Shown here: piece after piece, positions 1-6,001 of the stretch
How the letters are laid out: each line of letters opens with the position of its first letter
Numbering within the stretch: the stretch's first letter is position 1
From: Candidatus Avimicrobium faecavium
GTDB lineage: Bacteria; Bacillota; Clostridia; Oscillospirales; Ruminococcaceae
Length of the DNA stretch: 10,518 bases
NCBI GenBank assembly: GCA_904419105.1
Contig: CAJFQR010000050.1
Location: forward strand, 1 to 10,518
Direction of reading: 5' to 3'
Notes under the pieces: model-generated
Seen by the model: only the letters and a program-made list of their open reading frames with translations
Told to the model about the DNA's origin: nothing
Database searches by the model: none
Translations under genes and position numbers: made by a program

Positions 1-678
1 CCGCTCGGCGGCGGCTCTGGCGTGGATGGCGGTGGTGTCGAACACCGGGATCGGCGAGTCCTCCGGATGGATCAGCAGCCCGATCTCGGTGCAGCCGAGG
101 ATGACCCCCTCCGCCCCGGCAGCCTGGAGCTTTTGGATCACCGCCTGGTAGGCGGCCCGGGATTCGTCCCGGATCACCCCAAGGCAGAGCTCCTCATAGA
201 TCACCCGGTTCACCATCTCGATGTCCTCGCCGCCGGGCACCAGCACCTCAAACCCCCGGTCGAGCAGCCGCTGCTTGTAGAAGTCCTGGGTCATCGTGTA
301 CCTGGTGCCCAGCAGCGCCACCCGGCGGATACCGGCGGCCTCCAGCGCGTCGGCAGTGGCGTCGGCGATGTGCAGGATCGGGATGGACACCCGGGCGGCG
401 ATCTCCGGGGCGACCTTGTGCATCGTGTTGGTGCAGATTACAAGGAAGTCCGCCCCGGCGCCCTCCAGCGCCTTCGCGGCCTCCCCCAGGATCCCGGCGC
501 TCCGGGCCCAGTCGCCGCTGGCCTGGCAGGCCTCGATCTCGGCGAAGTCCACGCTGTACAGCAGCACCTTGGCCGAGTGCAGGCCGCCCAGCCTCTCCTT
601 GACCACCTCATTGACCGTCTGGTAGTAGGGCACGGTGCTCTCCCAGCTCATACCGCCGATCAGTCCGATCGTCTTCAT
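1..678 (-). CDS. Aspartate/glutamate racemase family protein (C-terminus cut by window edge)
   Basis: Cofactor-independent amino-acid racemase of the aspartate/glutamate racemase family, cytosolic, interconverting L- and D-forms of an acidic amino acid (commonly aspartate). 226 codons are visible, open to the window edge. The family is usually about 230-240 residues, so only the last few are missing. The N-terminus MKTIGLIGGMSWEST is the typical glycine-rich opening. The two catalytic cysteines are present: Cys82 in ICTNTMHK and Cys196 in GCTEIGLL; in this family they act as the acid/base pair. The start ATG at 678 follows a GGGAGGAA ribosome site. It lies downstream of the helicase gene in the same direction but has its own likely promoter at 723-752; no clear terminator separates the two, so read-through is possible. 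The exact substrate (Asp, Glu or another amino acid) cannot be read from the sequence. Confidence 0.93.
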   Translation of the reverse strand, partial: MKTIGLIGGMSWESTVPYYQTVNEVVKERLGGLHSAKVLLYSVDFAEIEACQASGDWARSAGILGEAAKALEGAGADFLVICTNTMHKVAPEIAARVSIPILHIADATADALEAAGIRRVALLGTRYTMTQDFYKQRLLDRGFEVLVPGGEDIEMVNRVIYEELCLGVIRDESRAAYQAVIQKLQAAGAEGVILGCTEIGLLIHPEDSPIPVFDTTAIHARAAAER

Positions 679-722
679 CACGCATTCCTCCCAGTCTCTC
701 CCGCAGCGGGGTCTTTTCCCCT

Positions 723-752
723 ATTGTACCACCGAGCGGCGGGCTCTGTCAC
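723..752 (-). promoter_or_regulatory. Predicted sigma-A promoter of the racemase gene
   Basis: Read on the minus strand: -35 GTGACA (747-752), 18-bp spacer, -10 TACAAT (723-728), each one mismatch from consensus. The -35 overlaps the stop codon of the helicase gene. Predicted transcription start is near 716, giving a leader of about 38 nt with small GC-rich stem possibilities before the GGGAGG ribosome site. Confidence 0.55.
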
Positions 753-2470
753 TTCTTTTTTCGATGGGGATACCCGCCGGGGCGCTCCTCCCGGGGGCCG
801 CGGCCCTTGTCCGGCCGCCCCCGGTAGCCCCTGCCGTACTTCGGCTCCCGGCGCTCGCCCCGGCCGGCGTCCTTCCGCCCTCTCTGGCCGCCCCGGGCCC
901 GCTTCGGCAGCTCGCCCAGCGGGCGGACCTCCACCTCGTGGCCGTTGATGCGGCAGCGGCTCATCCGCTCGGTGACCTGTTTGGCGTCCTCCTCCGAGAG
1001 CTGCACCAGCGTGTAGTCGTCGTAGATGTCGATCTTGCCCACCCGCTTGCCGGGGATCTCCGCCCCTTCGGCGATGGCCCCGAGGATGAAGTTCGGCGCG
1101 ATGCGCTGCCGGCGGCCGATGGTCAGCAGCACACCGGAGCTGCCCTCCCGCTCCCGCCGGGAGATGTTCTGTACCTCCGGCAGTGCCCGCTCCCGGCCGC
1201 TCAGCCAACCGGTGAGGGCCCCGAGGGCCGCCTCCCGGTCGGTGAGCCCCAGCGACCGCAGCCGGGCCAGCAGCTCCTCCGCCCCTTCAGAGGGGACCAG
1301 GGCCGCCAGCTCCGCCGCAAAGGCCTCCCGCCGCCGGGCGAGGATCTCCTCCCGGGAGGGAATCTCCTGCCGCTGGATGACGGCGCCGGTGGCGGCCATG
1401 ATGTCCCGCAGCTGCCCGAACTGCCGCCGTCCGCTGATGAGGGTGAAGGCCCGGCCGCTGCGTCCCGCCCGGGCGGTGCGCCCGATGCGGTGGACATAGA
1501 ACTCGGTGTCCAGCGGGACATCGAAGTTGAAGACTGCGTCCACATTCTCCACATCGATGCCCCGGGCGGCCACATCGGTGGCGATGAGGATACGGGTACG
1601 CCCGGCTTTGAAGGCCGCCATCACCTGGGTGCGGGCCGACTGGCGCAGGTCCCCGTGGATGCCCTCGGCCTGGTAGCCCGCTTCGGTCAGGTAGGCGGTG
1701 AGCTCATCGACCATCTTCTTGGTGTTGCAGAACACGATGGAGCGGGCCGGGTCGTAGGCGGCCAGCAGCAGACTGAGCACATCCATCTTGCGCCCCATCG
1801 GGCAGTCAAAGTAGAACTGTTCGATGTTCTCGGCGGTGCGGGCGCTGCCGCTGCCCACCGCCACCGTCTCCGGCTCCTGCTGGTAGGTCCGGGCGATCTC
1901 GAGGATCGGCTCGGGCATCGTCGCGGAGAAGAGCAGCGTCTGCCGCTCCGCCGGCGTCTGGGACAGGATGGTCTCGATGTCCTCCCGGAAACCCATATCC
2001 AGCATCTCGTCCGCCTCGTCCAGGATGGCCAGCCGCAGGGCGGAGAGCCGCAGCGTCCGCCGGCGCAGATGGTCCATCACCCGCCCCGGTGTGCCGATGA
2101 CGAAGTTGGCCCCCCGCTTCAGCTGGTGGATCTGCCGCTCCATCGAGGCGCCGCCGTACACCGCCGCCACCTTGACCCAGGGGGTGTAGCGGGAAAATTT
2201 CTCCACCTCGGCTGCGGCCTGCATCGCCAGCTCCCGGGTCGGGCAGAGCACCAGCACCTGCACCCCCTCGGTCTCCGGGTCGATGCGGTCGATGGCCGGC
2301 AGGCTGAAGGCGGCGGTCTTGCCGGTGCCGGTGTTGGACCGGCCGATCAGGTCCCGGCCCGCCAGGATCAGCGGGATGCTCTGTGCCTGGATCGGGGTCG
2401 GCTCGGTGTAGCCGATCTCCGCCACCGCCCGGCGGACGCCTTCGGAAAGGGGAAAGTCCTCAAATACCAT
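749..2470 (-). CDS. DEAD-box ATP-dependent RNA helicase with DbpA-type RNA-binding domain
   Basis: ATP-dependent RNA helicase (573 aa), cytosolic; relatives of the CshA/DeaD/DbpA group remodel rRNA and mRNA structure, for example in ribosome assembly and cold adaptation. Visible motifs in order: Q motif (GYTEPTPIQ, Gln28), motif I SNTGTGKT (45-52, Lys51), PTRELA (77-82), GG and TPGR (about 106-130), DEAD (151-154), SAT (182-184), second RecA domain with TDVAARGID (298-306) and HRIGRTARAG (327-336). Residues about 446-517 fit a DbpA-type RRM fold; residues about 523-573 form a basic Arg/Gly-rich tail ending in three lysines. The start at 2470 is chosen because MVFEDFPLSE aligns with the family N-terminus and follows an AGAGAGG site. 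The frame remains open upstream to 2620, but that extension lies at or before the predicted transcription start and does not look like protein. The rRNA or mRNA target is unknown. Confidence 0.95.
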   Translation of the reverse strand: MVFEDFPLSEGVRRAVAEIGYTEPTPIQAQSIPLILAGRDLIGRSNTGTGKTAAFSLPAIDRIDPETEGVQVLVLCPTRELAMQAAAEVEKFSRYTPWVKVAAVYGGASMERQIHQLKRGANFVIGTPGRVMDHLRRRTLRLSALRLAILDEADEMLDMGFREDIETILSQTPAERQTLLFSATMPEPILEIARTYQQEPETVAVGSGSARTAENIEQFYFDCPMGRKMDVLSLLLAAYDPARSIVFCNTKKMVDELTAYLTEAGYQAEGIHGDLRQSARTQVMAAFKAGRTRILIATDVAARGIDVENVDAVFNFDVPLDTEFYVHRIGRTARAGRSGRAFTLISGRRQFGQLRDIMAATGAVIQRQEIPSREEILARRREAFAAELAALVPSEGAEELLARLRSLGLTDREAALGALTGWLSGRERALPEVQNISRREREGSSGVLLTIGRRQRIAPNFILGAIAEGAEIPGKRVGKIDIYDDYTLVQLSEEDAKQVTERMSRCRINGHEVEVRPLGELPKRARGGQRGRKDAGRGERREPKYGRGYRGRPDKGRGPREERPGGYPHRKKK

Positions 2471-2500
2471 AAAAATACCTCTCTGTCGCTCCGCCCGGGG

Positions 2501-2515
2501 CCTCTGCCACAGAGG
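2501..2515 (-). other. Small hairpin in the helicase leader
   Basis: Perfect inverted repeat, CCTCTG - 3 nt - CAGAGG, about 30 bases upstream of the helicase start codon and just before its ribosome site. It lies in a GC-rich leader that also holds the strong terminator at 2555-2591. It could contribute to alternative folding of the leader; a role is inferred only from its location. Confidence 0.35.
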
Positions 2516-2554
2516 ATCTGCCCGCCGGCGGATGGTGTTTTTCCGTTTGGACGC

Positions 2555-2591
2555 AAAAAACAGGCGGCCCCGGTCAGCCCGGCACCGCCTG
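2555..2591 (-). terminator. Intrinsic terminator upstream of the helicase gene (possible leader attenuator)
   Basis: On the minus strand a GC-rich stem (CAGGCGG pairing with CCGCCTG, with further inner G-C pairs) is followed at once by six T. It sits 45 bases after the stop of the 83-aa gene, so it can end that transcript. It is also downstream of the best promoter for the helicase (2611-2639) and upstream of its start codon, so transcripts from that promoter must pass it. No convincing promoter is visible between this terminator and the helicase. The hairpin itself is clear; which role applies is not. Confidence 0.85.
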
Positions 2592-2610
2592 TCCTGCTTC
2601 TCTGGGTCAT

Positions 2611-2639
2611 AGTCTACCATACCTTGTGCAGCCTGTCAA
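2611..2639 (-). promoter_or_regulatory. Predicted sigma-A promoter for the helicase gene
   Basis: Minus strand: -35 TTGACA (2634-2639, perfect), 17-bp spacer, -10 TAGACT (2611-2616, four of six with the key T, A and final T). The -35 overlaps the stop codon of the 83-aa gene. Predicted start of transcription is near 2604, giving a leader of about 134 nt that contains the terminator hairpin at 2555-2591. Confidence 0.55.
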
Positions 2640-2887
2640 ATCTCTTCCCGATCTTTCTTACATTCTGCACAAAGTTCCGCCCCGCCTCCGGCGGCCAGTT
2701 CGGCGGCTGCCCGCTCCGCCCGCCAGCGGGCCTCCAGCGGGTCGGAGGCGCGGCGCACATAGTCGGCAGCAGCCTTCACCGCGCCGTCCGGCACCACCGC
2801 CCCCATCGCCTGCCGCAGCGCCCCGGGCAGTTCGTGCTCCTCCATACGCCGGCGGTGCCGCCCGCCGGGGATCCTGTCCTCCGCCAT
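2636..2887 (-). CDS. Hypothetical protein, 83 aa, alanine-rich with a C-terminal CxxC
   Basis: Not recognised. The predicted protein is 83 aa, rich in Ala, Arg and Glu, mostly helical in character, with no signal peptide or membrane segment. It has a single CxxC pair (Cys73, Cys76) near the C-terminus. The ATG at 2887 is preceded by a modest AAAGGGGA ribosome site; a later ATG (codon 15) has no ribosome site. Support for it being a gene comes from context: it fills the space between the divergent operon and a terminator in the right orientation (2555-2591), and a candidate promoter (2991-3019) points into it. The frame is open further upstream, but that part is antisense to the plus-strand operon and is not counted. 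Function unknown. Confidence 0.5.
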   Translation of the reverse strand: MAEDRIPGGRHRRRMEEHELPGALRQAMGAVVPDGAVKAAADYVRRASDPLEARWRAERAAAELAAGGGAELCAECKKDREEI

Positions 2888-2969
2888 TGCGCTTCCCCTT
2901 TCCACCTGTTTTTCTCTATCCTGTGGAAAATCCCGCCGTTTATGCGCCGCCGGTAAAAAAATGCCCTGC

Positions 2970-2989
2970 TTGACAAGTACACTTGGCAG
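2970..2989. promoter_or_regulatory. Operator O1 (imperfect 8-4-8 palindrome)
   Basis: TTGACAAG - 4 nt - CTTGGCAG. It has the same architecture as O2 with two mismatches in the right arm, and overlaps the -35 of the plus-strand promoter. Its centre is 30 bp from the centre of O2, about three helical turns, so two dimers would sit on the same DNA face. The likely ligand is the XRE-family protein encoded at 3357-3572 (inference). Confidence 0.65.
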
Positions 2990-2998
2990 TGTTATGAT
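2970..2998 (+). promoter_or_regulatory. Sigma-A promoter of the membrane protein/XRE regulator operon
   Basis: -35 TTGACA (2970-2975), 17-bp spacer, -10 TATGAT (2993-2998), one mismatch from consensus overall. Predicted transcription start is near 3005, inside the second palindrome (3000-3019). The first palindrome (2970-2989) covers the -35 and half of the spacer. A protein bound at either site would be expected to block RNA polymerase. Confidence 0.85.
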
Positions 2999-3019
2999 AT
3001 TGACAAGAAAACTTGTCAA
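2991..3019 (-). promoter_or_regulatory. Candidate divergent promoter toward the 83-aa gene
   Basis: Minus strand: -35 TTGACA (3014-3019, perfect, the right arm of operator O2), 17-bp spacer, -10 CATAAC (2991-2996, four of six). It overlaps the plus-strand promoter almost completely and would give a leader of roughly 98 nt before the ATG at 2887. The -35 match may be only a by-product of the palindrome, so confidence is limited. Confidence 0.4.
3000..3019. promoter_or_regulatory. Operator O2 (perfect 8-4-8 palindrome)
   Basis: TTGACAAG - AAAA - CTTGTCAA, a perfect inverted repeat covering the predicted transcription start of the plus-strand operon and the -35 of the candidate divergent promoter. 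Its location and its near-copy at 2970-2989 indicate a repressor site, most simply for autoregulation by the downstream XRE protein. Confidence 0.75.
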
Positions 3020-3037
3020 CAGGGGGGGGAGATCACC

Positions 3038-3352
3038 ATGGACAGAGAGCGGATCCTGGCTGCCAGCCGGGCGGAAAACAGACGGGGCGACGAGCGGGCG
3101 CGGCGCATCGACTACGAATCCTTCACCGTCGGAGCCATTCTGATGGCGGCGGTGTTCGCGGTGCTCTACTTTGTCCGCCGGGTGCTCCGGGGCGAGGAGG
3201 CCTATGACCTGCTGGCCCTCTTCTTCACTCTCTACGCCGGGCGGTATGCCACGCTGGCCTTCTACGAGCGCCGGCGGCGGTACATCCTCACCGCCCTGCT
3301 GGGCGGGGCGGCGGCACTGGCCGGGCTGGCGCTCTTCTTTCTGAAGGGGTGA
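3038..3352 (+). CDS. Small three-TM membrane protein (DUF6442-like), partner of an XRE regulator
   Basis: Predicted inner-membrane protein of 104 aa with a charged N-terminal stretch (about residues 1-27, MDRERILAASRAENRRGDER) followed by hydrophobic segments at about 29-47, 55-76 and 82-101. This layout, and an N-terminus of the type M-D/N-R/K-E-E-I-L-x-x-S-R-x-E-N, resembles a family often found beside small XRE regulators in Firmicutes (I believe DUF6442; not verified). The start ATG at 3038 follows an AGGGGGGGGAG ribosome site. The next gene begins four bases after its stop, so the two are co-transcribed and probably translationally coupled. Biochemical role unknown; a membrane sensor or a target of the regulator are possibilities. 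Confidence 0.85.
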   Translation: MDRERILAASRAENRRGDERARRIDYESFTVGAILMAAVFAVLYFVRRVLRGEEAYDLLALFFTLYAGRYATLAFYERRRRYILTALLGGAAALAGLALFFLKG

Positions 3353-3356
3353 GCCG

Positions 3357-3572
3357 ATGGACGAGAGCCTGATCCTGAAAAACCGCCTCAAGGAGGCCCG
3401 GGCCGAAAAGGGCCTCTCCCAGGCGGCGCTGGCCGGACTGGTCGGCGTCTCCCGCAACACCATCAGCTCGATCGAGACCGGGCAGTTCTGCCCCACCGCC
3501 AAGCTGGCGCTGGTGCTCTGCATCGCCCTGGACAGGACCTTTGAGGAGCTGTTCTACTTCGATCAATCCTGA
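3357..3572 (+). CDS. XRE-family helix-turn-helix transcriptional regulator, 71 aa
   Basis: Minimal Cro/C1-type (XRE) DNA-binding protein consisting almost entirely of the HTH domain, as in the small YgzD/YozG-like regulators. The HTH is clear: LKEARAEKGLSQAALAGLVG (about 11-30) then the recognition helix VSRNTISSIETG (31-42), with the usual C-terminal FEELFYFD tail. There is no separate ligand-binding or dimerisation domain. Its ATG at 3357 is four bases after the membrane-protein stop, with an AAGGGGTGA ribosome site lying in the end of that gene. It most likely represses its own operon through the twin palindromes at 2970-3019. It ends at the bidirectional terminator at 3572-3602. Confidence 0.92.
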   Translation: MDESLILKNRLKEARAEKGLSQAALAGLVGVSRNTISSIETGQFCPTAKLALVLCIALDRTFEELFYFDQS

Positions 3573-3602
3573 AAAAAAGCCCGGCTGCCGCCGGGCTTTT
3601 TT
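3572..3602. terminator. Bidirectional intrinsic terminator between convergent operons
   Basis: A perfect 8-bp stem, AGCCCGGC - TGCC - GCCGGGCT (3578-3597), flanked by an A-run on the left (3572-3578) and a T-run on the right (3597-3602). It can end the plus-strand XRE operon and, read the other way, the minus-strand ABC transporter operon whose last stop codon is at 3610. Confidence 0.93.
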
Positions 3603-3609
3603 CTCTGGT

Positions 3610-4224
3610 TCAGGGGGTCTCGGCGGGAGGGACCGCCGGACAGACGCCGGGTAGCTCCGAGAGGGCCACCGCCCGGCAGCCAAGGCGTTCTGCCTCGTCC
3701 GGCCGGTGGGTCACAAGGAGCAGGGTGCGCCCGGCGGCGTGCCGGTCCACACAGGCCAGCGTCCTCTCCCAGGTGGCCTCATCGAGGCCCTGGAACGGCT
3801 CATCCAGCACCAGCAGCCCGCTGGAAAAGCAGAGGGCCCTGGCGATGGCCACCCGCCGCCGCATCCCGCCGGAGAGGCTGCCGGGGAGGCTGTCCTCCCA
3901 GCCGGCAAGGCCCAGCTCCCGAAGCAGCGCCCGGCCCTCCTCCCCGGGCAGGTCCGGCCGGACAAACCGCAGGTTCTCCAGCGCCGTGCGCCCGGGCAGC
4001 AGCCGGTCCTCCTGGAACACCATCGCGATGCCCTCTGCCGGGATCCCGGTGACGGCGCCGCTCTGAGGCCTCAGCTGGCCGGTGAGCAGCCGCAGCAGGG
4101 TGGTCTTGCCGGTGCCGGAGGGGGCCAGCAGCGCCGTGCGGCTGCCGTCCGGCAGGGTCAGGTCCAGCCCGTCGAACACCGGGCGGCCGGGGTAGGAAAA
4201 GCGGACCTTTTCAAACCGCAGCAT
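3610..4224 (-). CDS. ABC transporter ATP-binding protein (NitT/TauT type)
   Basis: Cytosolic ATPase of the importer encoded by this operon; 204 aa, a compact nucleotide-binding domain with little C-terminal extension. Motifs: Walker A APSGTGKT (34-41, Lys40; the usual first glycine is alanine), Q-loop Gln71 in MVFQEDRL, signature LSGGM (117-121), Walker B LLVLDE with Glu142, and switch histidine His173 in VTHRPDEAERL. The essential residues are therefore present. Its ATG at 4224 lies inside the end of the permease gene (14-base overlap), so translation is coupled. It is the last gene of the operon, followed directly by the terminator at 3572-3602. Subfamily assignment (nitrate/sulfonate/taurine-like) comes from the operon as a whole; the substrate is unknown. 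Confidence 0.94.
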   Translation of the reverse strand: MLRFEKVRFSYPGRPVFDGLDLTLPDGSRTALLAPSGTGKTTLLRLLTGQLRPQSGAVTGIPAEGIAMVFQEDRLLPGRTALENLRFVRPDLPGEEGRALLRELGLAGWEDSLPGSLSGGMRRRVAIARALCFSSGLLVLDEPFQGLDEATWERTLACVDRHAAGRTLLLVTHRPDEAERLGCRAVALSELPGVCPAVPPAETP

Positions 4225-4981
4225 CGCTGCCGCCTCCCTTCCGTTCGGGGAGCAGCCGAAGCATCCCCCACTCGATCAGCGCGGACAGGGCGATGATCAC
4301 CGCCGTCCAGGCGAAAAGCCCCGGCATATCCAGCACCACCTTGGCCCGGTAGAGCTCGGTGCCGATGGCCGATGAGGGGATCGCGATGACCTCCCCGGCG
4401 ATGCCCGACTTCCACCCGAAGCCGAGGGCCACCCGCATCCCGGCGGTGAGGTAGGGCAGCACCGCCGGCAGGTAGATGTACCGCAGCCGCCGGCCCCACC
4501 CGACCTGAAAGACCGCCGCCATCTCCAGCAGGGCCGGGTCGGTCTCCCGAAGGCCGGTCTCGACATTTTCGGCGATGATCGGTAGCACCATCAGGCAGGC
4601 GATAAAGGCGGAGAGCTGTCCGCCCCGGATCCACACCAGCGCCACGATGACAAAGGAGGCCACCGGCGTGGCCCGGATCACCCCGAGCAGCGGCCGCAGC
4701 AGCACCCGCACCGGCCAGAGGAAGGCCGAGGCGATGCCGATCGCACAGCCCAGCACCACTCCGGAGGCGTACCCGGAAAAGATCCGCCCGACCGAATGCC
4801 CCACCGCCAGCCAGAAGTCCCGCTCCTGCACCAGTTCCAGCAGCCGGGCCAGGGCCTCGGCGGGATAGGGCAGCAGCAGGGTGGTGCCGGTGCGCTCCTC
4901 GAGGACGGCGGCTGCGGTCTGCCACACCGCCAGCCAGAACAGCACCGCCGCAGCCGTGGCCAGGCGCTCTCTGCTGCGCAC
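4211..4981 (-). CDS. ABC transporter permease (NitT/TauT type)
   Basis: Integral membrane component (256 aa) of the importer, with about six hydrophobic segments, beginning near residues 8-27 and including about 71-90, 107-118, 124-138 and 221-243. The cytoplasmic EAA-type coupling loop is visible at about 153-172 (EMAAVFQVGWGRRLRYIYLP), which docks on the ATPase. The start is a GTG at 4981, two bases after the stop of the binding-protein gene; the ribosome site is weak (GGTGAG), suggesting translation by coupling. Membership of the binding-protein-dependent transport permease family is clear; substrate specificity cannot be derived from it. Confidence 0.94.
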   Translation of the reverse strand: MRSRERLATAAAVLFWLAVWQTAAAVLEERTGTTLLLPYPAEALARLLELVQERDFWLAVGHSVGRIFSGYASGVVLGCAIGIASAFLWPVRVLLRPLLGVIRATPVASFVIVALVWIRGGQLSAFIACLMVLPIIAENVETGLRETDPALLEMAAVFQVGWGRRLRYIYLPAVLPYLTAGMRVALGFGWKSGIAGEVIAIPSSAIGTELYRAKVVLDMPGLFAWTAVIIALSALIEWGMLRLLPERKGGGSDAAV

Positions 4982-4983
4982 CG

Positions 4984-6000
4984 TTACTCACCGAGATAGT
5001 AGAAGTCCTCGGCGGGCAGCGCACCGCCTACCGAGCTCGGATCGGCGGTGTAGAGGATATTCAGGAAGCCCTCGGCGGCGGTCTTCATCTCCTCGCCGGT
5101 GAGGCAGACGATGTTGCAGTAGGGCAGCGCCTGTTTGGCCACCTCGGCGGTGACGATGTCCTGTTCGCCGATGAGCTCAGCGGCGGCGTCCAGGTTGGCC
5201 GGGTCGGTGACATACTCGGTGGAGGCGCGGTACTCCTCCAGGAACCTGGCCAGCTCCTCCGGGTGCTGCTCGGCAAACTCCTTACGCACCACCAGCGCGC
5301 CCATCGTCAGCTTGCTGCCGTCCTCGGTGACCTTGTCCCACTCCTCGGTGAGGTCCAGGGCGATGCGGACATCGGGGTTCTGGTTGAGCACGCTGGTGAC
5401 AAAGGGCTGGGGCAGGACGGCGATGCTCGCCTCGCCGGCGGCGAGGAGGGCGGCCAGCTCCGAGTGTTCGCCCAGGTATTCAACGGTGACATCCTCGCCG
5501 GGGGTCAGGCCGTTTTTCTCCAGGATGTAGTTGAGGGCGTACTCGGGGGTGGCGCCCATACCGGTGGAGTAGACCGTCTTGCCGGCCAGGTCGGCAATGG
5601 ACTGGACGCTGTCCCCGTTTTCCACCACATAGAGGACGCCGAGGGTGTTCAGCGCGGCGATCTCCACCTGGCCGTTGGTGTTGTTGTAGAGCACCGAGGC
5701 CACATTGGTGGGCACGGCGGCGATGTCCAGCTCGCCCTGGATCAGCAGCGGGTTGATCTCGGTGGCGGCGCCGGCCAGCGTGAACTCGTAGTCATTGGCG
5801 GTGGTGCCGGCGGCGTCATCGGCCATCAGCTTGACCATGCCCATGGCGGTCGGGCCCTTGAGGCCGCCGACCCGGATGGTGAGTTGTTCCGACTGGCTGG
5901 AGGAGGGGTCCTCCGCCGACGACGAGGGCTCATCGCTGGAGCAGGCGGTCATCGACAGGGCGAGGACCGCGGACAGGGCAAGTGCCAGGAATCGTTTCAT
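4984..6000 (-). CDS. ABC transporter substrate-binding lipoprotein
   Basis: Extracellular solute receptor (338 aa), anchored by lipid at Cys20: MKRFLALALSAVLALSMTAC is a signal peptide ending in an MTAC lipobox, followed by a Ser/Asp/Glu-rich linker (about 21-40). The mature part (from TIRVGGLKGPTAMGMVKLM, about 41-59) resembles the NitT/TauT (nitrate, sulfonate, taurine, thiamine-precursor) binding-protein fold, with typical PLLIQGELDIAAVPTNVASVLYN-like and AGKTVYSTGMGATPEYAL-like segments. ATG at 6000 with AAGGAGAG ribosome site that lies inside the end of the regulator gene; only one base separates the regulator stop from this start. Substrate unknown. The coupling to a Crp/Fnr-type regulator is the best functional clue. 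Confidence 0.94.
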   Translation of the reverse strand: MKRFLALALSAVLALSMTACSSDEPSSSAEDPSSSQSEQLTIRVGGLKGPTAMGMVKLMADDAAGTTANDYEFTLAGAATEINPLLIQGELDIAAVPTNVASVLYNNTNGQVEIAALNTLGVLYVVENGDSVQSIADLAGKTVYSTGMGATPEYALNYILEKNGLTPGEDVTVEYLGEHSELAALLAAGEASIAVLPQPFVTSVLNQNPDVRIALDLTEEWDKVTEDGSKLTMGALVVRKEFAEQHPEELARFLEEYRASTEYVTDPANLDAAAELIGEQDIVTAEVAKQALPYCNIVCLTGEEMKTAAEGFLNILYTADPSSVGGALPAEDFYYLGE

Positions 6001-6001
6001 G

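Noticed and set aside
2471..2620. N-terminal extension of the helicase by 50 codons to an ATG at 2620
   Set aside because: The extension begins before the predicted transcription start, runs through the terminator hairpin, has no ribosome site, and does not resemble protein; the ATG at 2470 fits the family N-terminus.
635..2956. Very long plus-strand open frame (773 codons) opposite the helicase
   Set aside because: It is the antisense shadow of the GC-rich helicase gene, with proline/glycine/arginine-rich nonsense composition and no ribosome site; the minus strand encodes all helicase motifs.
2888..3523. Upstream extension of the 83-aa gene into a 295-codon frame
   Set aside because: The added part is antisense to the membrane-protein and XRE genes and crosses their promoter; only the part from 2887 has a usable ribosome site.
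4158..5024. Overlapping 288-codon minus-strand frame across the permease gene
   Set aside because: It is an alternative-frame shadow; the in-frame permease has the membrane segments and the EAA-type loop.
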